Source of the DNA: Lucifuga dentata
Taxonomy: Eukaryota > Chordata > Actinopteri > Ophidiiformes > Bythitidae
DNA length: 64,000 nt
NCBI GenBank assembly: GCA_014773175.1
Contig: VXCM01000712.1
Location: 141,982 to 205,981 of the forward strand
Direction of reading: 5' to 3'
Shown: in pieces, positions 1 through 11,842 of the stretch
How the letters are laid out: each line of letters begins with the position of its first letter
How positions within the stretch are numbered: position 1 is the first letter of the stretch
The notes under the pieces: generated by a model
Seen by the model: only the letters and a program-made list of their open reading frames with translations
The model's database searches: none
What the model was told of the DNA's origin: nothing
Position numbers and translations under genes: made by a program

Positions 1-110
1 TGCTCTCGCTCCCTGTCAGTTGCACTATACTCCAAGCAAATATCAAACCATTCACTGAAGAGACATTATGCAAAAAATTATACCTTTGTGACATTTCACC
101 TAGGAAATGT

Positions 111-161
<51 letters not shown>
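111..161. repeat. (TCTA)n microsatellite
   Basis: About 12.5 uninterrupted copies of the tetranucleotide TCTA, read directly. The array is perfect, so length polymorphism is likely. Confidence 0.97.
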
Positions 162-363
162 GTATGCATTTATTTTAATTGACAATTTCTAATTTCCATG
201 TTCATTCATACCCCAATCTTGTGAGTGAAACTAGTGGCTTCAAAGAATGATTCAGTGTCATTTATTAGTGGACCACTGTGGGAAGATTGCACCTGCATAC
301 TGTGGCCATCAATGGATTATTGTTCTCCAGTAACTTTTACTTGGAAACACACTGTATGTTGTC

Positions 364-400
364 CACACACACACACACANACACACACACACACACACAC
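364..400. repeat. (CA)n microsatellite with an N
   Basis: A run of CA dinucleotides interrupted by one N at 380. The N marks an unresolved assembly join, so the true repeat number is unknown. Confidence 0.95.
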
Positions 401-469
401 TCGCCGCTTCTTTCATATTTCAGCCACAAATCTATTTTTACATTCATTGAGTCCTATCCGCTTACTGTG

Positions 470-560
470 AAATCAGTGTGACGTCTCCGTTGCAACCGTC
501 TCCTCCTCGTCTACGCCACGCCGACACCGTGATTGACAGGTAATCTGACCAATAGCAACT
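470..560. promoter_or_regulatory. Candidate promoter: CpG-richer patch with CRE-like and CCAAT motifs
   Basis: In an AT-rich neighbourhood these 90 bases hold about a dozen CpG dinucleotides. They include a TGACGTCT CRE-like site (479-486), GTTGCAAC and AGCAAC RFX-like half sites, and a CCAAT box (549-553). A possible splice donor, GACAG|GTAATC, follows position 539, and a possible acceptor ending TTTCAG precedes 1276. A non-coding leader exon joined to the start-codon exon is therefore conceivable. No TATA box is evident. Which strand is transcribed, and whether this is the diaph2 promoter, is inference. Confidence 0.35.
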
Positions 561-1416
561 AGAATCCTGTTTCTCTGAGTATCTCCTAAACCAATTCTGA
601 AACTGGGGAAGGAGGGATAACTGTGGGCCTGGCATTCAAGTTTGGTTGGAAAGGTAAAACCTGGATTGCATCCTGTGAGTTTTATTAGACACATTATGTA
701 TTTGTTACACTGTATTTTATAGCTTGTTGTAGTATGTGTTTATGGTTAATTCTGTCAAAATAAGGTTTGAGTGGTAATGGTTCTTTTAAGAAAGCCCGGC
801 TAAGTGTGCAGCTCTTTGAAGTATTCCAAGCAGAGAGAACAACGGTGATTTTCCGCTACTAGAACAATTGTTTCTGAGTTAGTATTAATTTCTGACTACA
901 TTGTCATCTTAATAATTGCCTTGTCAATGCACATTGGAACCTGTCAGACTATATTTGCTCGCATGTAACATTTTTCGGCTACAATTACGTTACAACCAGT
1001 TACTGCTGTGTTAGGCGGTTGCAAGTTTGCTTTCTCAGTTTTGTTTCCAAACACAGTTGTCGAGCAGGCTAAACCTCTGCCATGTGTGCTGACCTTTCAT
1101 TTTTATTTTTATTTTTTATACTATTTGCAATGTTTTATGCCTTCACTTAATATCTCTGCACTAAGGCTTTTCAGGGACACACGTGTTTAAGCAAACATTA
1201 CAGCAACTTAAAGCCAAGGACATTTCGTTTAAGCTAATTGTCTGTTATGTTTACATAATGTTCTGGTAATTTCAGAAAGCTTACACCGCTGTGAGAAGTG
1301 AGTAGCTGCTGGGTTGAAGAGACATCAGGACGGATAAAAAACCTGCCACACCTCTCCTTTAAGCAGCCTCCAACACTGCTGGATACCAGCCCGATTTGCT
1401 GTTTACCTTCAGAGGA

Positions 1417-1437
1417 ATGGATCTGGAAAAGATCTAA
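1417..1437 (+). promoter_or_regulatory. Six-codon upstream ORF in the diaph2 leader
   Basis: An ATG in a strong context (G at -3 and G at +4) opens a frame MDLEKI followed by TAA, ending 97 nt before the diaph2 start codon. If transcription begins upstream of it, this would be translated first and could lower diaph2 output or make it depend on reinitiation. That the region is transcribed is inferred from its position next to exon 1, not demonstrated. Confidence 0.4.
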
Positions 1438-1534
1438 CCTTGCTGCTTTGTTGTTTAAGTGTTTTCTGGTGGAGATAACTAACTTTTTAAGGAGGCCATA
1501 TAAAGTCTTTCAGAGGATCTAACTGAAATCCAAA

Positions 1535-1618
1535 ATGGATCAAGCCAGTGGGGGAGAGGACCCTAATAAACCTTCTAAAAAGAAGGCCAGCGAGGATGAG
1601 GGTAAAAACAAAAAGCTG
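1535..1618 (+). CDS. diaph2: diaph2 coding exon 1 (start codon exon)
   Basis: This exon encodes 28 residues, beginning MDQASGGEDPNKPSKKK and ending KNKKL. The ATG sits in a good vertebrate initiation context (A at -3, G at +4). The exon ends in phase 0 at a donor reading CTG|GTAGGT. If not spliced, the frame runs on only to a stop at 1736. The segment is short, acidic/lysine-rich and probably disordered, as in the poorly conserved extreme N-terminus of mDia proteins, so it alone would not identify the gene. The identification comes from the following exons, which continue in frame. The N-terminal basic stretch could aid membrane or Rho association, but that is inference. Confidence 0.82.
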
Positions 1619-2123
1619 GTAGGTTTTCAGTACTGTTACATGAAAGCAGAATACACTGACCTGTCATATCATTGTGAACCTACATGCAAAAGTCAGATGT
1701 CACTGTGCATTCCTAACTTTGAGCTCCATGATTACTAGTCTATCTAAAACAGCTTTATTACTGGGCTGAAGTTCAATAACTTGGCTTCTGTCATTGTCAT
1801 TAATGTTAGTCATTATAATCCTGGAGGCAAAGTCACAGTTAACTCCTTTGTAAACCCAGAGGCATCTGAACTCATCACATGTTGTCATAACTTGTATCTA
1901 AGTTTAGTACATTATTGATGTGCTGTTAGTCTCAGCTGGGAATTATAATGTAGCTCAGTACAGAGTAGCTAATAGCTGTTAGACCTGGTCAAAACAGATA
2001 ATGTTTCACTGAGTGCTTTACTTTTCCAGCACTCAATGTTGTTAACCCCATCAGTGCTGTGTCCATTGAATGTTCTTTGAGGAGCATTCTTGTTTTGGCA
2101 GTTTGTCTTTAATATGTATTAAA

Positions 2124-2154
2124 TCCTTAGATAAAGAAGTTCTTTATCTAAGGA
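2124..2154. repeat. Perfect 15-bp inverted repeat, 1-nt loop
   Basis: The left arm TCCTTAGATAAAGAA (2124-2138) is followed by one G and its exact reverse complement (2140-2154). No transposon features flank it. Confidence 0.95.
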
Positions 2155-2530
2155 CTGCAATTGCATAATGTGATGTCCATGTGGTTTGCAGTCGTTTTAG
2201 AAGTCTTTACATCTTGTGTGATTGACATAACTTATCCATTATCAGCTTGAACTTTGTTATTAGCACAATAAATACAATAGTCATTGGGATACAATGACTT
2301 CTAGATAACAACTGATACTGATTTCTTAAAACTCATCATTCATTCCATGTAGCCTCTCTAATGGCCCAGAGGAACGATTTATGCACTGTGAGGATGCAAA
2401 AATGTTTCTAATTAGAAAACAAACAACCCTGATGACAACATTAGAGTTCAGATGTTAGAAAGCTGTTGCTGCATGCCATCCATTGCCTGTAAATGAAATC
2501 ACACACACACTTTGGGCTTTGGTGTGATTA

Positions 2531-2549
2531 TGGTGGTGGTGGTGGTGGT
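2531..2549. repeat. (TGG)n microsatellite
   Basis: About six copies of TGG, followed by further G runs to 2559. The purine-rich strand has some quadruplex potential. Confidence 0.9.
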
Positions 2550-3957
2550 TGGGTGGGGGATTCTAGATGACATCTGTACCTATCAATATTGATTGAGCAA
2601 CAGCTCGGACTGTTACATAACAAATTTGCACAAACTTCAACATTTGCAGTGATTACATGCCCAGTGTGTGTTTCTACTAAGGGCATCCAAAACCTTAAAA
2701 TATTAAATGCCTTATTTAGGAAATGCCATGTTCTGTTCAGATTTTAGGGATGTTAAACTGTAAATCCAAGCGCTTTTACTTTGTGTTTAAGTGCAATTTT
2801 GTCCACTCTGACAGAAGCTGGAGAAAACAGCAGTTGAGAGTAACTTTTACGTAACAAGAGACAGAAAAGTTCAGACGTTCTTGATCATGACTGCAGCTGT
2901 TCCACATTTGTTGTGTTGAAACTTGGGCTACTGCTAAATTCAAAGACATCATTTCACACCAGCCTATAATGTTGTGTTGTTTCTGTATGTTGTGCTTGTC
3001 ACTGAGGTGTGGTTGGTTATTGACTGGTTGCGCTGGACAAATGTTAAGCTGCAGCCACTACTGCCAAAGAGGGAAACTGGAAAGGTGTAGTTTATGCTGG
3101 CAGATGTTTTTCCAAATTTATCTTTTTTGTATCATGTTGCCCTTGCATAAATCTTTCATAAAGTTGAGGATGACCTTATCACCACTTGGTACATTTACGT
3201 GCACCTATACTCCAATTATTTGTCTGTACTCCCATTGAGGCAATAATGTGAGCAAGACGTATACATGACCGGAATTAATAGGATTCCACAGTTTGCCGAA
3301 TATACACGATGCATTGCGTAATCAGAGTCTGCCAGGTGAAGAAATGCATACTGAGGTGTCTTGCCCAAATAAATTGATTTAGAATAATTACAACAATAGG
3401 CCTGTTACTTGGCATAGCTTGATTTATGCTGATTTCAATCTACGTATGGTATTTATATTATGTTTGAAAAAAGTAAAAGATTGCAGTTGAAATTTTAATG
3501 AACATTTCAACATAGTGACAGTTGTGTTACAAATAGAAAAGCTCTGTCACAATTACAATAAGGAGTACAGTAGTGTTTCAGAAAAGTTGTGAGGGAAAGT
3601 GTGACCATAATCACTGTTAGACAGGAAACCCTCATGCATTCACAGAGCAACCAAAGGGTGTGAGAACTCCCCTCCTCCCAACTTTAAAGTGGTTTGCAGG
3701 AGTGTGTGGATGACATCAGCCCTGAGCTAATCAGCAGTGAGGAGTTGTCTTCTGTGAGTCCAGTGCTTTCAGGGCCAGGCGCATTCCTGGTTGCTCAGTC
3801 CTCACAGAGCATAACAGACACACACACAGCACATACACACATAACACACCCAGGCAAAGGAAGCATGTGCTCTTGCAAAAGTCTCAAGACAGCTCCAAGT
3901 CTGAGGGAGGAAGTAATCATTCATCCCTGGGTGGAGCCATGATCTGTTGTGTTTTGT

Positions 3958-3979
3958 CCCCCNCCCCCCCCCCCCCCCC
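3958..3979. repeat. Poly-C tract with an N
   Basis: A run of about 21 C residues containing one N at 3963. Its length is uncertain because the N is an assembly join. Confidence 0.95.
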
Positions 3980-4290
3980 ATTTTAGCAAACCCAATGTAT
4001 GCTGTAAACCCAAGTTTGTTTGCAGTCATGTAAACAAGTAGAAATGAAAATATTGAAGGCATATGTATATTTCATGTCTGAATTTCACTTTGTTTAAAGA
4101 AGTGCATTGTAACAAAAGTGCAGTTTGTATTGACATATTCGTTGCAGAGGGTTACCAGATGATTTCTCTATCAGAAGATGACTTCTCTTCTCCGACTAAA
4201 CAGTTTGTTCTGAGTGACACTCAGACATTTGAAGGTTTATGTTGCTGCGTACTGTTCTCACCATATATGGGCCTATATGACCTGATTCCT

Positions 4291-4343
4291 GAAATGCAGT
4301 GTAGCTTGTATGGACTCTGTCCATACAAGCTACACTGCATTTC
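4291..4343. repeat. Perfect 24-bp inverted repeat, 5-nt loop
   Basis: The arms at 4291-4314 and 4320-4343 are exact reverse complements separated by CTCTG. An RNA copy from either strand would form a 24-bp perfect hairpin. It is shorter than a usual pre-miRNA, and I do not recognise the arm as a known miRNA. Confidence 0.95.
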
Positions 4344-7300
4344 AAGGATTAGGTTATAGATCTTAAAGCATGGTTACACCAGAGGAGTGTTACTGACTTT
4401 TCTTCTGCAAAGTATATTAATGACATGAAGTATGTATAATAATAAGTAAATTGTTAGACAGTGACACGTTTGGTCTATAGGCAAAGTGAAGTCAGTCTTG
4501 CAGAGGGAGAAATCCTGAGACCTGTATGTTTGTTTTACAAGTCACTAGGCAGGATTATGTCACAGCAACGTCATTTAGGCTTTGAGCCCAGGATGTGAAT
4601 ACTCAGCACAGCTAAGGACATTAGGAAAAAAACCCACATTAGAAAAAAAAAACCCAAGTTGAGCCTGTTAAAAACGGTTTTAATCTCACTGTAACCTTGT
4701 GCGGCATTATAATGTCCTGTGTTGATATCAGAACATTTAATAAGGTGGGGTGGAGGAATGAGGTCTTTTTAAAGGAATTCAGGGAAGCTGGTTTGACTGA
4801 AAGGGAGAAATATTTCCTCTCTGCATACCAGAGGATAAGAGCAGCATGAGGACATATATTCATTCTGGTACATTCATACTGTATATCCAACTGCATACAT
4901 CCCTGAGCATGTAGCTACTATTTACTCTACAAACTGAATGGTACATGCTTATCTTTAAGCTATGAGGTTATTGATCATTTACTTGGTTGCTTATTTTTGG
5001 GGATTCCCTGGTTTTTGTATTTACAGTTTCACTGTAGAATGAGAGTGTGTGAAGTTGGTCGTCAGCGAGTCTTGAACTCGCACAGTAGTACCTTGAAAAA
5101 ACTTGGTATCTTATGAGAAACTATATTGATTTACTGACAAACTTATAAATGCATGTGGTGGATAATTGTGAAATCTGTTGAAGTATATTTACCAAAAGCT
5201 TTTACTGTACTTCAGCAAGCAGTTTTAAAAAAAGAAATTAAGTTATTAATGTTATTTAGTCATAAAACTGATTCCTGCTTGTTTATTGCAGAGTGCCTGT
5301 GTTCTATTATCTGCAAAGAGAGGATCAGTATCCCACAGGTCTTTCTCTTGTTTATAAGAGACAGGAGAGACCAAAAGAAGTCAGTGGGTTTACTAGAGAA
5401 CTCTAAACTGATTTTACACGCTATACCACAAACAGGTGAAAAAGTTGGCTGTCAACTTAATGAATTAGCTTTGAATGAACATTCCTGTCACCATTAACAG
5501 TTCATTTGAGATGTGTTATTCACTTCGTCAATGTTAAGACGTGATTGTGACCTATTGATTGCATTTAGCTTAATGAAGTCTTTCATGCTTTTTTTCTTTT
5601 TTTTTTGTCAGTGAAATCAGCACTTTGCTGTTTTCCATTTAGATACCGATGTTTTCTTAATGCTTTGTTGGCACGCTGGCTGTTGCTTGCATTCGCTTCA
5701 TTTCCACTTGTCTGGAAAGATCTTCTTTAAGTGTATGATCATTACTTTCTGATGTGTGTGTGTGATGTGAATCACATTGCCAAGGGCTTCTATAAAATAT
5801 TTTTGGTATACAAGATAATTTCATCCAAAACTTTCCAGCATCTGTAAACACAGGAATGCCTTGAGAGAACTATTTGGTAATGGAACAAAATGCTGGTTTT
5901 AAATGACAAATTTGTACATTTCTATCTGTTTTGTTTGAAATGTTTTGTAATTTGTAATTAACCTCTATGAAGTAAATCAGCTCTCTTAATGATCGCAATT
6001 ATGCTTGTAATTTGCTAAGTCATTAAAGAAATTAGAGCATCAGTAATGCTTGGACAGTTTAGCAGTACTTAAGCGGGGGGTTGGGNGGTATTTATGGACA
6101 TTGGAGGCCTTATTGGAGTAAAGTCATCCATTTTCTCAAACACCACTGGGTTCCCACACTATGCTGCACTTCATGCTGCTGGCTATTGAGAAGCTTGAAA
6201 CATTGAATTTGGGAGTTGATAAAATAAGAATTTGGCTGGAACGCAGACTTGTAGGACTTACTTAAAATATGCATCATGTATCTTCTGTCAGTTTAATCAT
6301 ATCACGGGAATTGTTTCAATGATCAGTAGTCAACATTACAGACAAAAATTTATTTCAATATGTGAAAATAACTTCTAGCTTCAGCTGGACAATTAAACAG
6401 GTAATTTTCCTTAATGAAAGTGTTTTCATGATATTCAATAGTACATTGATATCAGAAGGTCTTTGTTTTCATTAAAAAAAAAAAAAATCCAAAACACTCC
6501 ACCCTGTTATGTATTAGGCACAAGCCAAATATCAATTTAGGAAGTTTTGCTGTCTGTCATGTAAACTGATCAGCAGCAGTTAAGTGAAACATGCACTGAT
6601 GACAACTGACAGTGACTAATAGCCGACAGCGCGCCTGCTGTTATCAGCTATGGAGTGTGAAGCTTTTGATGCTTTGACGTGTAAGCTTTAAGGGAGCATC
6701 ATGGATCACCTTAGGTCATGCTAATGTATTAGCATGCTGTTATTACCAGCTGTAACAGCTCGTCACAATTTTGTGGTTCCTTGTCATTGCCTAGATGTAG
6801 ATTTGGACAATTTCTGAGTTTTGGCGTTACTCTGTTGTTTTGTATTTATTTCCCAAATATAGTCCCACATTTCTGAGTGTGAATAGAACCAACATGGTTT
6901 CAGAGATGTGAAAAACAGCAGGATAAAGACCACATGGTATTCAGGAAGTTGGAAAGAGGAAGTGGTTAAGAATGCTTTAGTCACACTGGGGACTATCACC
7001 CTCTGAGATGAGCCCTATTCATGATTACATCAGTGGATTCCATCTAAGACTTGAAAATGGGACATTTATGAGACGGCATTACTTCTTGCATTTTGAAATG
7101 TGTTCCAAAAACAGAACTTCAGTGTCAGTTTTCTCCATATAAGCACATCAAAGTATGAAGTTAGTTTAGTTGGTGTAAAAAGTGCCTGAGTGGTAGATAG
7201 TTTGGCTACCACAGAGTCTAAAGACCACACTGTTTGATTTTTACGTTATTCTGAATGTAGCAGGTTTGCTTTTACCTCCTGCTGAATTTGCTGACAAATC

Positions 7301-7578
7301 TCTGGAGAATGTTGCTGTTTGTGATTTACTTTGCTAGGATGTCATGCAAATTATTACAGGGAATCAATACAGGAACACTGCCATGCAAGTTATACTTTCT
7401 TAATGCAGAGCTATTAAGCAGTCAAAAGATCAACTTTATATTGTATTATATCTATTATATTGTAGCCCTACTTTAGTCTAGACATGCATGGTGCAGATGT
7501 ATTATTCAGGAAAACATAAATATGGGATCAGATCTTGTATTGATTCATACAGAATATTAAAGTGCTGATATTGGAGCC

Positions 7579-7616
7579 AAAAAAAAAAAAAAAAAANGAA
7601 AAAAAAAAAAAAAAAA
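7579..7616. repeat. Poly-A tract with an N
   Basis: An A run with an N at 7597 and one G at 7598. It could be the tail of an old retroposon, but no body is recognisable upstream. Confidence 0.9.
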
Positions 7617-8943
7617 CTCTAAATAAAGAAAAATGCCCCCTCATTGTGTGTAAGCTCTCCTGAGACTTTTACAGTCCATAATATGTATTTAAAAGATGAG
7701 ACAGAATGTGACAATCATAGAATAATACAGTTGGATCATATGTAAAGTCTTTCAGTGTGTTTTTCTTATGGCATACTCTCCTTTGGATGTTAGATTTTTA
7801 GCGTACAGATTGATGTATATGGAGAGTTTTGTCGCTAGAAGCTTTTCACTTTCCTCTGCTGAAAGAGGAAGACTTCTCTGTTCTTCCCTGAAATCTGAGT
7901 TTTTTGATGTGCATGTACAAGTATGAGTTGCGACATCATAAATCCATTGAAGGCAGTCATGTTCATGATTCTGATTGGGCCAGCATGATAGGTTAGAATC
8001 AGCCTGATGTCTTCTTTTGAATTATATGGTTTGCGTAGCTGAGTTGTTTGTTTATAATACTTAGAATGAAGTTTAACCACACTATTTATAAGTATATTAA
8101 TAGATTTTGCAGTTCTCTCAGAGAGAAAGTGTAGATGTGCTTTTAGTTTTTCTCACCAGTTTATTTAGCATTTGTTTTTTCGTGGAAAAACCACATTAGA
8201 TAAAATGCAGGTCATTTTTACATGTCAAGTACGTCTGCAAGGTATTTTTAAAGTGGTGTTTGGTTGTTTTGTATGATAGTCCTTAAAGTATAGTAACTCA
8301 CAAAAGAGATGCAATGCAAACTTTAAGGAGGTCTCTAAACACGAGTAGTTATCTTTTCTTACAAATCACAACTTTGTAAAAGTTACATATCAGCCTCCCC
8401 ACAGTACCGTTTGCTTTCTGATTCAGCAGCTGACCTGAGGGCAGTGCTGTGCTGGCCAGTCACATGATCAGGACATCCAGCACAGCCCCATTCAACGTTA
8501 GCTCTGCTGGCTTTTGTCTGCTTCCCCTTTTCAATAGTTTCTGTTTTAGGAAAGTGTAAACATTACCAGAGCTTTCCTGAAATGAGCACGCCGCACTCTC
8601 ATGTCCTTTTATAGGCACATGTGTTCCCAGAGAAATCCAACGCATTCTTTTGAAACCTTTTTTCCCCTCCTTTTTCCTAAATGAATAACTTTCTCTGAGG
8701 CGTTTTAGGAATTTCACGGGCTAAAATAGTGAAAGTATCTTTTAAAATTGTACAAACTGAGTCAACACTGCACCTTTCAAGATTTCATTTGTGTTTTTTC
8801 TTTGTTTTGGTAGAACAAGATGACAATTTGTGCTTGGTCAAATTATTCCCAATCTAATTTGCAGAGAGGACAAGGTTGCCATTATGGCACAGATGTATGG
8901 TAGATTTGCCTGTGCTGTTCTGTGTCTGTACTTGCTGATGTTC

Positions 8944-8967
8944 GTGTGTGTGTGTGTGTGTGTGTGT
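8944..8967. repeat. (GT)n microsatellite
   Basis: Twelve uninterrupted GT dinucleotides in intron 1. Confidence 0.95.
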
Positions 8968-9143
8968 CTGTCAGCTTGCTTGTGCATGCTTTGCATTGCA
9001 TTAACAACACTGTTCACTCTGTGTGCTGTAGTAGCATTCAGAATACTTAACTCCAACATGAGTGTCTCAATCCTGTTTGTGTTAAAGAAGACAGAAGATA
9101 GACTGATAGATGTTTGGATATGAATGACTGCATGTAGACATTC

Positions 9144-10088
9144 GGGATGAGCGAGTAAACCATTATCTGTATCTGTATTTGTTCAACTAACTAAATTATC
9201 TGTATCTGTATCCGTACTCGGAGTGGGTGAGGCTTCAACCGGAAGCGGGCTGGGCCTAACCAGAAGTTGGTATTTTAAGCTTGACATGGATATGGGTTAA
9301 TCAGAAGTTGCTATATTTATTGTTTTTTTTTTATTTTAAAGAAAACTATTTACACAACAGCCTCAGAATTGAGCTTCAGATCAATGTTTTTGATCACAAG
9401 AGTAAGAGCTATTTACAGAACACATTTTTATAAACTTGAATGAATAAACATCAGTTAATCAATGAACACAACACATGCAGTATTAAGAAGTATGAAGTAA
9501 AATGCATGAACTAGAGTTTTCATAATCAACATAACTTTGTTTTCTTTTTTTCTTTTTTGTTTTTTTTTTAAACTGTTTAAAAATTAAATTAAACAGTGTA
9601 GTATGTTTGTGTATATGATCGCAGGGCAAAAATTAAGACCTGCTTCATTCTGGTGGTAAATTTCAGTAGTATGAAATCTAGACGACGTTTAAAACTATTT
9701 GCCTCACATGTGTTAACGATCAGTAACTGATAGATAAACTCACTCAGCTGATAAGCCAGTTTTTAAATAGTGAGTTTTGATCTGATCTCACACATGTACT
9801 TTTGCGCTCTGCTCTGCTTCACCTGCTGCAATGCGCACGTCTGAGTTCCTCACACACACACACACACACACAAAGCCTTTTGCAGCACGATCACACACTA
9901 TGGAGGTTAATACTCTGTGTGTGGCCGGCCTATCACGGAACGATGCGGATACAGCTACCCAGTGAGGATTTTCCTCCATCATGAGTACGACTATTGACAC
10001 ATTTTACTTGGATGATACTGGTGCTTGTAAAAAGTACATTACGAGCCGTAAAAACTACAAACATCCGAGTATTCAGCTCAACTCTAGT
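9144..10088. mobile_element. Probable non-autonomous hAT-like element, degraded
   Basis: The left end reads GGGATGAGC-GAGTA and the right end, reverse-complemented, reads roughly AGAGTTGAGCTGAATA. These are imperfect terminal inverted repeats of a style I associate with fish hAT elements. An 8-bp flank AGACATTC on the left and AGTCATTC on the right agree at 7 of 8 positions, the duplication length expected for hAT. The left part also has repeated CTGTATCTGTAT motifs. There is no transposase frame. The family assignment is tentative. Confidence 0.4.
9851..9872. repeat. (CA)n microsatellite
   Basis: Eleven CA units inside the hAT-like repeat. Frames on both strands here are repeat-encoded. Confidence 0.95.
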
Positions 10089-11563
10089 AGTCATTCACAT
10101 TTTGTCATATTTTTTTGAATGAATTTTGGCCACTTTCATATATACTAAATTAGAACATATCTAATTTGTGGCAGTGCAGTCTTGCTGGCAATTGAAGGAA
10201 TATGGAGGATGGCTGTAACAGCGATTGAACATCAGTCACTGTTGTTATTCCAGCAAGTTGTGAAAATATAAGTGTAATTGATTGTTTCTTGATACTACAG
10301 GTGTAACCTCTGTACGCCTTATAAAAACTTGTGTCTGCAGCAACATTATCAGAAGTCACAGTTTTGTTTTGTCTCAGTTTTGAGGATGAACTCCTGTGAG
10401 GCTACAGGTAAAAACCTCTGTAAAGGCTCTGATGTAGAGGAGACTCGAGGCTGGAGTGTAAATGAAACCAGATGTTTTATAGACTCATTTGTATAGTGAA
10501 AAAACAATGATACACCTGTCTTGCTCCCGAAGACACACTTTTAATGGTAATAGTGTAAATGCAGTGGGGATAAATCACAGCCACATCTAGTCTGTGTACC
10601 AAGTGTGAATGGCGTCTGTGTATGTGTCTTTCTGTGCCTCAGCCACATCCATCTTTTCTCTGCCTGAGAAGTGCCACAATGCAAAAACTAGATTTATTTG
10701 CTGATTTATTTTATATTATATCAAGAAAGATATATGTTGTTTATGCTTTCATAAATATTTTGTAAAAATGCAGGCAGTATAGTTTGAATTTACAAACTTT
10801 GTAACCTAGATTAATTTAGATGAATTGATTTCTTCAGACTATTTCTAATTTAATTTTTTGAGAGTGGCATCAGACAGCACCAAATATGATCTGAACAACT
10901 GAGCATATCAGCAAAGCTGTGAATCCATTGTGAATCTACAATGACAAATTATGTAATTTAATGTTTATGGCTATGGTGAGCAAAGATTAGCTTCTAATAT
11001 AACTAGAATAAGTAGTCTTCTGGCTGCAAGAGCTGTAAGATATAGGTCTTGCACAAAAGGAGTCTGGAGATGAGTTGTTTTTCAGTATGAAAACAACTGT
11101 TTGATCTAATCATATTTTAGATAAAGGTTTAAGAATTTAATTGCAGATATTTGACATAAATATCTGCAGTTATCATGACTTCAAAACATAGTGCAACACT
11201 AGTGCTCCGTATTGACATTTTTAGGAGCAACAGCTGAAAAATAGTACTCAATTGAAGTTCTCATTCAGAGTATATTGTTTTCCCTTTTTTTTAATTTTTT
11301 TTTTTTTTTATTTCTTATTTTATTTGTTTTTACTTAATTGCGGTTATAAAACATCAGTGTCTAAACCCTAAGAATTTAGAAGCCACGGTTTAAAAATTGC
11401 ATGAAAAAACTCTGGGTTTAGGTTGAAAAAAGATATATTGAGTCTTTTCTCAGGACATCTAGCAACGGCTCCCAATATTGGCCCAGAAACTCGTGTGTGT
11501 GTGTGAGAGAAAGAAGCTTATATTTGCTGCTTGGCAAGTATAAACTTGCTTTCAACTGAACAT

Positions 11564-11578
11564 CGTGCGCGCGCGCGC
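11564..11578. repeat. Alternating purine-pyrimidine (GC)n tract
   Basis: CGTG followed by repeated CG/GC steps, within a locally CpG-rich stretch reaching about 11590 in an otherwise AT-rich intron. Such sequence can adopt Z-DNA; function is unknown. Confidence 0.85.
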
Positions 11579-11842
11579 CTCGCGCTGCTCGTATGTATGA
11601 GCTGCTGCAACAAACTACTTTCACTTTAGCATAGAAAGATTTGACAACCTTGTATCCACCGAAAAAGCCCATTAAATCAGTAGTGTGAAGCATTTTGTGT
11701 ATGCTGAAAATGAGAGGATATACAGTAGCTGAGGAAGACGGATATCCAGTTTGCAAAGCGTGCTAAGGAAAAGTTATAGCTTAAGGCTCCAACATATCTG
11801 ACAGCGTCTTAGAAATGAGTATCCAGCCTGCATGACAAAGTC

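Larger units (their letters stand above)
1..469. other. Upstream intergenic sequence
   Basis: No gene is supported here. The stretch contains a (TCTA)n tract at 111-161 and a (CA)n tract at 364-400. Frames that cross the CA tract are repeat-encoded and not genes. Confidence 0.6.

Noticed and set aside
1298..1522. 74-codon frame ending 12 nt before the diaph2 start
   Set aside because: It begins with GTG, not ATG, and the protein has no recognisable features; it is leader sequence that happens to be open.
1535..1738. A 67-residue protein from an unspliced exon 1
   Set aside because: After residue 28 the frame enters intron at a GTAGGT donor, and the following exons continue the formin in phase.
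5050..5085. tRNA-like 3' half on the minus strand (GCGAG-TTCAAGA-CTCGC arm followed by TGACGACCA)
   Set aside because: There is a plausible T arm and acceptor tail but no D arm, anticodon arm or A box. One such 5-bp stem is near chance expectation in 64 kb on two strands.
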